From Streptomyces zingiberis (GTDB lineage: Bacteria; Actinomycetota; Actinomycetes; Streptomycetales; Streptomycetaceae), in assembly GCF_012034935.1 (NCBI RefSeq), contig NZ_JAATEN010000026.1:1-64000 (forward strand): a DNA stretch of 64,000 bases, written 5' to 3'. Of the stretch, positions 1-7,444 are shown one piece after another. The position numbers were made by a program, and so were the translations under genes. How positions within the stretch are numbered: position 1 is the first letter of the stretch; the number at the start of each line of letters is the position of its first letter. The notes beneath the pieces are model-generated. The model was given only the letters and a program-made list of their open reading frames with translations, was not told where the DNA came from and made no database searches.

Positions 1-236
1 CGATGGGCTGCCACCGCCCCCTAGGGGCTGTCGGCAACTCGGAGAACAGTAGGGATCTTCTCCGGGGGTGTCAACTCGCCACGGTGGGCGGCCACCGGGG
101 TGGTCCGGCAGACGGCACGGCGCCACCCCGTTCATCGTTCGTGTCCGTGCCTGCGTCCGTGGGAACGACGGCGGGCCGCTGGTCCCGCGGCGCCGGCCGG
201 CCGGTCACATGCCCACCGGCCGCGGTGGCGGTGCTC

Positions 237-2249
237 TCAGCCCGGCGGGCGGCAGCTGTCCGGGAGGGCGAACTCGCACCAGACGGCCTTGCCCCCGCCC
301 GGTGTCCGGCGGGAGCCCCAGGCGGACGCGATGGTGGCGATGATCGAGATGCCCCGGCCCGATTCGTCCACCGGCTCGGCGCGGCGGCGGCGCGGCAGAT
401 GGTCGTCCCCGTCCGTCACCTCGACGATGAGGCGCCGGTCCGTACGGCGCAGCCGCAGGCGCATGGGGGGCGTGCCGTGCTGGAGCGAGTTGGCGACGAG
501 TTCACTGGCGGCCATCACGCCGAGGTCGTGCAGATCGTCGGGGAAACGCCAGCTGGTGAGCACTCCGGAAGCGAAGGCCCGGGCGCGGGGGGCCGCTTCC
601 ACGCCGCCGAGAAGGTCGAGCGCCGCGTTGTGGAACAGCTCGGCGTCCGGCCCGGTGCGCATCGGATGCTGGAGGACGAGTACGGCGACGTCGTCGTCGT
701 GGTCGGCGGTGACGCCGAGGGCGTGGATCAGCCGGTCGCAGACCGCGCGGGCGGGCCCGTCGGCCGAGGCGAGCGCTTGCTCGAGCGCAGCGATGCCGTG
801 GTCGATGTCGGCGTCACGGCGTTCGACGAGTCCGTCGGTGTAGAGCACCGCGGTGGAGCCCGCTCCGAGTTCGAGCGAACCGGAGGTGTGCACCCAGCCC
901 CCCGTGCCGAGGGGAGGGCCGGTGGGCTCGGCCGCGCGGCGCACGGTGCCGTCCGCGTCGCGGACGATGATCGGGAGGTGGCCGGCGGAGGAGTGGACCA
1001 GGCGGTTCTCGTTGGGATCGTGGACGGCGTAGAGGCAGGTGGCGATCTGGTTCGGGTCGATCTCGGCGGCGAGACCGTCGAGAAGCTGGAGGACCTCGTG
1101 CGGCGGCAGGTCGAGGCGGGCGTAGGCCCGCACGGCGGTGCGGAGCTGGCCCATCACGGCGGCGGCGCGGACGCCGCGGCCCATCACGTCCCCGATGACC
1201 AGGGCCGTCCGGCCCGCGCCGAGGGTGATCACGTCGTACCAGTCGCCGCCGACCGCCTCGTCGGTGCCGCCGGGCCGGTAGGTGGCGGCGACCCGCAGGT
1301 CGTCCGGCTGTTCGAGCTTCTGCGGGAGGAGACTGCGCTGCAGGGTGACGGCCGTTTCGCGCTGGCGGCGCTCGCTCGTCCGCAGCCGTTCGGCCGCCTC
1401 GACCTGGTCGGTGACGTCGGTGGCGAAGAGCATGACGCCCCTGCGGCGGGTGGACGCGGCGGGGGAGGCCGGGGCGTGCGGGAGCCGGGCGCCGTCACCG
1501 CCGACACCGCCACTGCGGCGGCCCACCCCGTCCACACCATCCTCACCGTCCACACCGTCAAGGCGGTGCAGGCCGTCGAGGCCGCCCACACCGTCGGCGC
1601 GGCCGAGGGTGGCGGGGGCGCGCCTTCCGTCGGGCGGCGCCCCTTCCACCGCGCCGGAACCGCCGTCCGTCGCGCCGGGGGAAGCGCCGTCGGCGAGGAC
1701 ACGCGGCTGGTCGGCGGGGAGGGCGCCGGTGGGGGATTCGCCGTCGGTGGCCGACAGTTCGACAGGGGTGCAGGTGAAGGTGTAGTGCCCCGCACCGGCG
1801 GGTCCGTGGGTACGGTGTGCCCGGACCGTCCGGGGGCGACCGCTGCGCAGCACCTGGTCCATCACCGGCAGGAGCCCGAGTTCGGAGAGTTCCGGCAGTG
1901 CGTCCCCGGCGGGGCCGCCGACGGGACGGTCACCGAAGACCGTCGTATACGCCCGGTTGACGTAGGCGATCCGGTGTTCGGGGCCGTGGACCACCGCCAC
2001 GAGGCCCGGGACCTGGTCCAGGACGTCTCGGGCGAGCGAGTCCCGCGGGGGCGGCAGGCCCGGGACGCCCGGTCCGGCGCCGTCCGCGCGCGACGGTGGA
2101 TCCGGCCGCTCCTTCCCGTCCTTCCCGTCCTTCCCGGCGGCCGGCGCGGCACCGTCGGGCGGGGTCTGCGGGCCCGGGCCGCGGCCGGACCGCACCGCGG
2201 CGCGTCGCTGTGTACCGGGGAGACGGGCGCTCCAGCGCGTGAAGTTCAC
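237..2249 (-). CDS. PAS-SpoIIE (PP2C) phosphatase-HATPase regulator
   Basis: A probable multidomain switch protein of 670 residues that dephosphorylates anti-anti-sigma-type partners. The N-terminal third carries a PAS-like segment (VVHGPEHRIAYVNRAY). A SpoIIE/RsbU-type PP2C domain follows, with GGDWYDVI and VIGDVMGRG motifs, and the C-terminus is a RsbW-type ATPase (ELVANSLQHG, DESGRGISII). The chosen GTG at 2249 has GAGGCAAATCTCA before it and begins VNFTRWSARLPG; an in-frame GTG at 2426 would add 59 low-complexity residues. Between PAS and PP2C lies a repetitive Asp-Gly-rich insert (positions about 1490-1620) that is probably strain-specific. The gene precedes the NDH-2-like gene on the same strand. 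The domain assignment is secure; the partner proteins are unknown. Confidence 0.88.
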   Translation of the reverse strand: MNFTRWSARLPGTQRRAAVRSGRGPGPQTPPDGAAPAAGKDGKDGKERPDPPSRADGAGPGVPGLPPPRDSLARDVLDQVPGLVAVVHGPEHRIAYVNRAYTTVFGDRPVGGPAGDALPELSELGLLPVMDQVLRSGRPRTVRAHRTHGPAGAGHYTFTCTPVELSATDGESPTGALPADQPRVLADGASPGATDGGSGAVEGAPPDGRRAPATLGRADGVGGLDGLHRLDGVDGEDGVDGVGRRSGGVGGDGARLPHAPASPAASTRRRGVMLFATDVTDQVEAAERLRTSERRQRETAVTLQRSLLPQKLEQPDDLRVAATYRPGGTDEAVGGDWYDVITLGAGRTALVIGDVMGRGVRAAAVMGQLRTAVRAYARLDLPPHEVLQLLDGLAAEIDPNQIATCLYAVHDPNENRLVHSSAGHLPIIVRDADGTVRRAAEPTGPPLGTGGWVHTSGSLELGAGSTAVLYTDGLVERRDADIDHGIAALEQALASADGPARAVCDRLIHALGVTADHDDDVAVLVLQHPMRTGPDAELFHNAALDLLGGVEAAPRARAFASGVLTSWRFPDDLHDLGVMAASELVANSLQHGTPPMRLRLRRTDRRLIVEVTDGDDHLPRRRRAEPVDESGRGISIIATIASAWGSRRTPGGGKAVWCEFALPDSCRPPG

Positions 2250-2510
2250 TGAGATTTGCCTCGTGATGTCGCTTCGGGTCAGCGGACCGGCCGGGGTGTG
2301 CCGCTGCTTTCGTGGTTCGGTGGGACTCGGGGAAGGGCGGGGCCGCGCGGAGTCGGCGCTCGCGGTCCTCCCGGCGCGGGAGGCCGCGGTGCTCCTGGCG
2401 GGGAAGAGCCGGGCCCGGTTGGTCACCTGCCCAGTGTGACCGACCGGGATGACATCCGTCAGACGAGCCCACCGGCCGGTAAGTTCCAGGGGCCGCCGCC
2501 GCCCGGGTCA

Positions 2511-3851
2511 TCAGCGGTCACGCAACTGGTCTGCCCCGGCCGCGAGTTCGAATTCGGCCCGTGGGTGCTCCAGCGAGCCGAGGGAGACGATCTCCCGTTT
2601 GAAGAGACCGGCGAGGGACCATTCGGCGATCACCCGGGCCTTGCGGTTGAAGGTCGGTACCCGGCTCAGGTGATAGACGCGGTGCATGAACCACGCCGGG
2701 TAACCCTTGATCTTCTTTCCGTACACCTGCGCGACGCCCTTGTGGAGTCCCAGCGAGGCGACCGAGCCCGCGTGCGCGTGCCGGTACTCCTCGGTCCGTC
2801 CGCCGCGCAGGTGCGCCACCAGGTTGTCGGCGAGCGTGCGGGCCTGGCGCACCGCGTGCTGGGCGTTGGGGGCGCAGAGCGCGCCGGGCGTGGTGGCGGT
2901 GCGGTCCGGCACGGCGGCGGCGTCCCCGGCCGCCCAGGCGTGCTCCGTGCCCTCGACCCGGAGGTCCGCGCCGCACCTCAGCCGCCCGCGCCCGTCCAGC
3001 GGCAGCCCCATGGCGGCGAGGACCGGGTGCGGCTTGACGCCGGCCGTCCACACCAGGGTCCGGGTGGGCAGCCGCGAACCGTCGCTGAGCACGGCGACCC
3101 GGTTCTCGCAGGAGGCGAGCCGGGTGCCCAGGCGCACGTCGATGGTGCGGCGGCGCAGTTCGCGGACGGCGTAGCCGCCCATCTCCTCGCCGACCTCGGG
3201 CAGGATGCGCTCGCCGGCGTCGACGAGGACCCACTTCATGTCCTCGGGTTCCACGTTGTGGTAATAGCGCAGGGCGTAGCGGGCCATGTCCTCCAGCTCG
3301 GCGATCGCCTCGACGCCCGCGTAGCCGCCGCCGACGACGACGAAGGTCAGCGCGGCGTCGCGGAGGGCGGGGTCCCGGGTGGAGGAGGCGATGTCGAGCT
3401 GTTCGAGGACGTGGTTGCGGAGCATGATGGCTTCCTCGACGGTCTTGAAGCCGATGCCGAACTCGGCGAGACCGGGGACCGGGAGGGTGCGGGAGACCGA
3501 GCCCGGGGCGAGGACCAGCTCGTCGTAACCGATCTCCACCGGCGGGCTGCCCTCCTCCGCGGTGGCGAGGGTGCGCACGGTCGCGCTGCGCGCGGCGTGG
3601 TCGAGGGCCGTGACCTCGCCGACGACGACCTGGCACCCGCGGAGCACGCGGCGCAGGGGCACGACGACGTGGCGGGGTGAGATCGAGCCCGCGGCGGCCT
3701 CCGGCAGGAAGGGCTGGTAGGTCATGTACGGCTCGGGATCGACCACGGTGACCAGCGCCTCGTCGCGTTTGAGCCTCCGCTTGAGCCGCAGCGCCGTGTA
3801 CATCCCGACACAGCCGCCGCCGACCACGAGAATGCGCGCCGGTTCCGTCAC
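2511..3851 (-). CDS. NDH-2-like NAD(P)/FAD-dependent oxidoreductase
   Basis: A pyridine-nucleotide-disulfide oxidoreductase family protein, most like type II NADH dehydrogenase, which passes electrons from NADH to quinone at the membrane face without pumping protons. The N-terminal FAD-binding Rossmann motif GGGCVGMYTAL and a second NAD-binding motif VVVGGGYAGVEA are visible, with the FAD-contacting segment HAWAAGDAAAVP near the C-terminus. The length of 446 residues is normal. The GTG at 3851 was chosen because GAGGAG stands nine bases upstream; an in-frame start at 3902 has no such site. It is divergent from the TetR gene atrA with 379 bases between the starts. A role in respiration is inferred from family only. 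Confidence 0.88.
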   Translation of the reverse strand: MTEPARILVVGGGCVGMYTALRLKRRLKRDEALVTVVDPEPYMTYQPFLPEAAAGSISPRHVVVPLRRVLRGCQVVVGEVTALDHAARSATVRTLATAEEGSPPVEIGYDELVLAPGSVSRTLPVPGLAEFGIGFKTVEEAIMLRNHVLEQLDIASSTRDPALRDAALTFVVVGGGYAGVEAIAELEDMARYALRYYHNVEPEDMKWVLVDAGERILPEVGEEMGGYAVRELRRRTIDVRLGTRLASCENRVAVLSDGSRLPTRTLVWTAGVKPHPVLAAMGLPLDGRGRLRCGADLRVEGTEHAWAAGDAAAVPDRTATTPGALCAPNAQHAVRQARTLADNLVAHLRGGRTEEYRHAHAGSVASLGLHKGVAQVYGKKIKGYPAWFMHRVYHLSRVPTFNRKARVIAEWSLAGLFKREIVSLGSLEHPRAEFELAAGADQLRDR

Positions 3852-3981
3852 AGAGGGTCTCCTCGCGATGTCGTTCGTCCGCGCCCGCTTCCCGGGAAGC
3901 ACGGCACCCTCCCATGAGGCACCGGCGTCGGCCGTTTGTCCACAGGCCCCGCGAAATGTATGACTGCCACGCCGTGATCAA

Positions 3982-3998
3982 CGGAAGGGCGTGTTCCG
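3982..3998. promoter_or_regulatory. GGAA-N7-TTCC dyad, candidate AtrA operator
   Basis: A CGGAA-N7-TTCCG inverted repeat lies in the 379-base divergent region between the NDH-2-like gene and atrA. AtrA is a TetR protein whose described sites are GGAA/TTCC-type dyads, and such regulators often control their divergent neighbour. The half-sites are short, so chance occurrence is possible. Confidence 0.3.
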
Positions 3999-4230
3999 GT
4001 AGGTCGGGCACAAGGCACGCAGGTCAGCGTGGGGGTGTCCGTGGTGGGACGTTCCGGGCTCCGCTCCGGGCGGCAATCCGCTTCGGCCGGGGGGCGGTCT
4101 GTGCTGAACTGCCCTCTTCTTTCCGGGCCTGGGCTCAACTATGTTCGTATCCCGCCGGGGGAGCCAGACCGCCGCCCGGCGCCAAACGACGGGGAGTCTC
4201 CGGGGGGAGACGTCATCACCGGGGGAAAAC

Positions 4231-5007
4231 ATGCACAGGCAGAGCTCTCAATGGCCCGCCGCTGTCGCGACCGGCTCGGACGGCGGCTCACGGGTCGTCC
4301 CGGCCGCCACGGACGTCCTCGGAGCGGCCCGTTCGGCACCGCTGCGGGTCGACGCCCAGCGCAACCTGGAGCACGTGCTGCGCGCGGCGCGGGAAGTATT
4401 CGGGGAACTCGGTTACGGGGCCCCGATGGAGGACGTCGCCCGGCGGGCCCGGGTGGGCGTGGGGACGGTCTACCGCCGCTTCCCCAGCAAGGACGTACTG
4501 GTGCGCCGGATAGCCGAGGAGGAGACCGCGCGTCTCACGGAGCAGGCGCGGACGGCGCTGGGCCAGGAGGAGGAGCCCTGGTCGGCACTCTCCCGCTTCC
4601 TGCGCACCTCCGTCGCCTCCGGTGCCGGGAGGCTGCTGCCGCCGCAGATCCTCCGGGTGAGTGTCGGACCGGATGCCGAGGCGGACGGCGCGGGCACCGT
4701 GCGGGTGCCTCACCAGCGGCAGCCGGCGGGCGGGCAGGAACCGGGCCAGCCCGAGCTGCGGCTCGTCGAGCGGACTCCCCAGCCGGAGGACGACCCGGGG
4801 GTGGCCGCCCTGCTGGACGTCGTCGGGCAGTTGGTCGACCGGGCCCGCGCCGCCGGTGAGCTGCGCGGGGATGTCACGGTCGCCGATGTCCTGCTGGTCA
4901 TAGCCACCGCGGCGCCCGCTCTTCCGGACGCGGCGCAGCAGCAGGCCGCGTCGGCACGGCTGCTGGACATCCTTCTCGAAGGGCTCCGCCCGCGGCAGAC
5001 CGCATGA
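4231..5007 (+). CDS. atrA: TetR-family transcriptional activator AtrA
   Basis: A 258-residue DNA-binding regulator. The TetR N-terminal helix-turn-helix is clear (LRAAREVFGELGYGAPMEDVARRARVG, then GTVYRRFPSKDVL). The flanking sequence APLRVDAQRNLEHVLRAA and the C-terminus ending DILLEGLRPRQTA match AtrA as I know it. AtrA activates the actinorhodin activator gene actII-ORF4 in S. coelicolor and affects other antibiotic and sugar-uptake genes. The ATG at 4231 follows GGGGGAAAAC; an upstream in-frame ATG at 4141 would add 30 residues with no ribosome-binding site. Position beside a divergent NADH-dehydrogenase-like gene agrees with the known atrA neighbourhood. The middle region holds a variable, repetitive linker. 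Confidence 0.87.
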   Translation: MHRQSSQWPAAVATGSDGGSRVVPAATDVLGAARSAPLRVDAQRNLEHVLRAAREVFGELGYGAPMEDVARRARVGVGTVYRRFPSKDVLVRRIAEEETARLTEQARTALGQEEEPWSALSRFLRTSVASGAGRLLPPQILRVSVGPDAEADGAGTVRVPHQRQPAGGQEPGQPELRLVERTPQPEDDPGVAALLDVVGQLVDRARAAGELRGDVTVADVLLVIATAAPALPDAAQQQAASARLLDILLEGLRPRQTA

Positions 5008-5561
5008 GGTGATCCGCGCGGCCTTCCGGGTCCTCACCGATGTTCCGGGGCCCGGGGGCCGTGCCGGGCGGCACGGTGCACCGATGATCGCGGGGAAGGC
5101 GCGTCCTCCTGTCCACCGGCGTCCTCGCGCTCCCTGGGCTGTGCGGGTGGTGCGGGGGCTGGTGCGCCGGAGCGCTGGGTCAGAGCTCGCGCGGGGATGC
5201 GGTCGCGAGTTCGCCCGGGGGCCGGCGGCCTCGGACGCGGTGACGGCCGTACGGGCCGTGTCCCGTGGCCGTGGTGCCGGGACCGGCCGGCCGGTGATCT
5301 CGGCGTGGTGCGAGGCGGTACGAGGCGGTCCCGCCGGAAGGAAGGGGCCTGGTCGACGGCAGCCCGGGTGCTCGGGGTGTCTGAGCTCCCAGGGGCGGGA
5401 GGGACTGCTGAGCGCTCCGCGGCGTCACGGGAGCAGTGGAATCCCCGCTCCAGCCACGAGTTCTGAGGTTCCGTCTGGGGCGTGACCCGGCCTTGTGGCA
5501 CTCTTCTTCCGGGGATTCTTCCGGGATTTCGGGTGCGTCATCGCGTACGGGGGCTCCTGCC
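5008..5561. other. Gene-free interval between atrA and the sigma-like gene
   Basis: I see no convincing gene on either strand; open frames here are GC-rich shadows with unlikely compositions. The last 100 bases contain a GGAATCCCCGCTCC stretch and GGGGATTCTTCC, which may be promoter or operator sequence for the downstream gene. Confidence 0.5.
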
Positions 5562-6941
5562 ATGGCATCTGAGCAGTGGACGTCCGAACCGGACAGACAA
5601 GCGGCCGCCGATCCTGATCTGCTCCGGCGGACCACGGCCGGGGACGACCGCGCCTTCGAGGAGTTCTTCCGGCGTCATGCCGGTGCCGTACGCCACCATG
5701 CCCGTCGTTGCTGCCGGGACGCCGATTCCGCGGACGACCTGACGACCGCCGTCTTCACCCACGTACTGCGGGAGGTTCGCGCCGGGCGGTGTCCGGAGGC
5801 GCCACTGCGGGTGCATCTGCTCACGACGGTCCGGCGGATCGCCGCGGCCTGGGCATCCGCCGGCCAGGGAGATGGTCTGCGGCCCGGGTTCGCCCGCTTC
5901 GCCCAGCTCGCCGAAGGTGCGGCGCTCGTGGCGGACACGGCGGGCAGCGGGAACGGAGGCCGCGGATACGCGGCGGCGACCGGGGCAGCCGCCCGCTCCG
6001 GAGCGGGCGGCGGGGTACCGGAACCAGCGCCCGGGTGGGCCGCCTTCGCACTCAGGAGCATGCGGGCGGCGGAGCGTTCTTGCGTTGTCGAGGCGTACCG
6101 GAGCCTGCCGGCGCACCACCGGACCGTGCTCTGGCACACGGTGGCCGAGGGCGCGCCGCCGGCGGACGCCGCGCCACTGCTCGGGCTGAGCGCGGACGAG
6201 ACGGCCGGACTGGCGCGCCGCGCCCGGGCGGATCTGACGGAGGCCTGGCTCCGGGCCCATGCCCGGGCCGCCGCAGCAAGAGGCGGGAACTGCGCCCGCT
6301 ACTCCTCCCTCCGTGGGCCGGGAGCCGAACGGGCTCCGGCCGCCGGACCCGCCGGACCCGCCGGACCCGGCGGCTGGGGCGGCTGGGGCGGCTGGGGCGG
6401 CTGGGGCGGCTGGGGCGGCTGGGGCGGCTGGGGCGGCTGGGGCGGCTGGGGCGGCTGGGTGAGCCTCCCTGCGATCGCGGCCCGTCGTCATCCGCGGAAC
6501 TGCGCCGCGTGCCGCGAGGCCGGCTCGGGGCCGGCTGGGGCCGTCGCCCGCTTGCGGGAGGAACTGCCGTCGGCGGTCCTCGGTCCCGGTTACGCGGGAT
6601 CGTTCGGTGACCGGTGGACCGGGGAGGACGTACGGGCTCTGCCGCACCGCCGCCGACGGCGCGGAGCGGGGGTGGTCGCGGGGGCCGGGCGGCCGTTGCG
6701 GGCCGGGTTGGTCGCGGGGGTGGCCGCGGCCGTCGCCGCCGTGATGGTGACGGCCGGGAGGACCGGCCCGCCCGAGAGCGGGCCACAGGCCGGGCGTTCG
6801 GCCGTCGCCGTGGAGCCGCGGGCGTCGGCGTCCCTCCCCACGGCGGACGGCGGGCCGGTGCCGACGGCACCGTCCGCAAGCGGCGCCCCCGTCGCCGGTG
6901 CCCCGTGGGCGGCCGGACGGGGAGGTTCGAGGTGGGGGTGA
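5562..6941 (+). CDS. Sigma-70-like protein with Gly-Trp repeat and membrane segment
   Basis: An ECF-like sigma factor of about 459 residues. Region 2 resembles DDRAFEEFFRRHAGAVRHHARR with DADSADDLTTAVFTHVL, and region 4 includes LPAHHRTVLWHTVAEG and LLGLSADETAGLARRA. After the sigma part come ten Gly-Gly-Trp units, a CAAC-type cysteine pair like those of zinc anti-sigma domains, and one hydrophobic helix (LVAGVAAAVAAVMVTAG), so the protein may be membrane-tethered and self-restrained. The ATG at 5562 gives a sensible sigma start. The frame stops at 6941 just where a carbohydrate-binding domain begins in another frame, which suggests a split or frameshifted gene. Related Streptomyces proteins, from memory, have sigma and NPCBM parts fused. 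Confidence 0.7.
   Translation: MASEQWTSEPDRQAAADPDLLRRTTAGDDRAFEEFFRRHAGAVRHHARRCCRDADSADDLTTAVFTHVLREVRAGRCPEAPLRVHLLTTVRRIAAAWASAGQGDGLRPGFARFAQLAEGAALVADTAGSGNGGRGYAAATGAAARSGAGGGVPEPAPGWAAFALRSMRAAERSCVVEAYRSLPAHHRTVLWHTVAEGAPPADAAPLLGLSADETAGLARRARADLTEAWLRAHARAAAARGGNCARYSSLRGPGAERAPAAGPAGPAGPGGWGGWGGWGGWGGWGGWGGWGGWGGWGGWVSLPAIAARRHPRNCAACREAGSGPAGAVARLREELPSAVLGPGYAGSFGDRWTGEDVRALPHRRRRRGAGVVAGAGRPLRAGLVAGVAAAVAAVMVTAGRTGPPESGPQAGRSAVAVEPRASASLPTADGGPVPTAPSASGAPVAGAPWAAGRGGSRWG
6369..6458 (+). repeat. Ten tandem 9-bp units encoding Gly-Gly-Trp
   Basis: The unit GGCGGCTGG is repeated ten times without error inside the sigma-like gene, encoding Gly-Gly-Trp each time. It follows a shorter run of CCGGACCCG units. 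Perfect repeats like this are expected to change copy number by slippage, always in frame. Confidence 0.95.
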
Positions 6942-7231
6942 CCGTCCGCACCCGGTCCTCGGTCACGGTCGACCTCAACCGGGCGTGCAGGGCCTTCGAG
7001 GCACGGGTGGGCCTGGACGGCCTGCGTCCCGTACCGGGCGCGGCGCGCTTCTCCGTGCTCGGTGACAGCGCGCTGCTGTGGCGTTCACCCGTGCTGCGCG
7101 ACGGGGACGCGGCCGTCCGGGTACGCGTCCCGCTGGTGGAACGCGCCACGCTGCGTCTCGTCGTCGAGCCCCGGGGGCTGAGCCCCGAAGCGCTCGCGGA
7201 CTGGGCCGAGGCCCGCATCGACTGCCGTTGA
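6938..7231 (+). CDS. NPCBM/NEW2-type carbohydrate-binding domain, split from sigma gene
   Basis: The 97 residues from GTG 6938 carry the C-terminal signature of NPCBM/NEW2 domains: VTVDLNRACRAFEARVG, ARFSVLGDSALLWRSPVL and ATLRLVVE, ending ADWAEARIDCR. The start overlaps the preceding TGA as GTGA, with GGAGG upstream, so translational coupling could make it a separate protein. Alternatively one base is missing from the run of five G at 6934-6938. One extra G would join the sigma frame directly to this domain as SRWGVTVRT. I favour an ancestral fusion broken by a single-base deletion or a homopolymer sequencing error. Confidence 0.7.
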   Translation: MTVRTRSSVTVDLNRACRAFEARVGLDGLRPVPGAARFSVLGDSALLWRSPVLRDGDAAVRVRVPLVERATLRLVVEPRGLSPEALADWAEARIDCR

Positions 7232-7241
7232 CCGGTGGCGC

Positions 7242-7279
7242 GGGCGCGCCCTGCGGGGCGCGCCCCGCAGGGCGCGCCC
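7242..7279. terminator. 38-bp perfect palindrome between convergent genes
   Basis: Bases 7242-7279 read identically on both strands, centred between 7260 and 7261, with no loop. The palindrome starts ten bases after the NPCBM stop and lies in the convergent gap before the asparagine-synthase-like gene. It can fold to a long GC stem and is best read as a bidirectional terminator lacking a T-tract, as is usual in Streptomyces. Confidence 0.65.
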
Positions 7280-7388
7280 CGCAGGGTTTGGCCCCGGGCC
7301 TCGGCGGTCCGGCCGGCGGCAGGGGTGGCCCGGTCGCCGACGGCGTCCGGTGCGGCCCTTCCCGGCCCGGGCTTCCCCGCTCCGAGCC

Positions 7389-7444
7389 CACCCGTCACCC
7401 GTCACCCGTCACCCGTCACCCGTCACCCGTCACCCGTCACCCGT
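7389..7444. repeat. Eight tandem 7-bp units (CACCCGT)
   Basis: Eight perfect head-to-tail copies of CACCCGT abut the stop codon of the asparagine-synthase-like gene on the minus strand. The last base of the array is the first base of that stop codon. Slippage here would change the 3' end of the transcript without altering the protein. Confidence 0.95.

Noticed and set aside
3..2252. A 749-codon open frame opposite the PAS-PP2C gene
   Set aside because: No motif; antisense to a well-defined multidomain protein.
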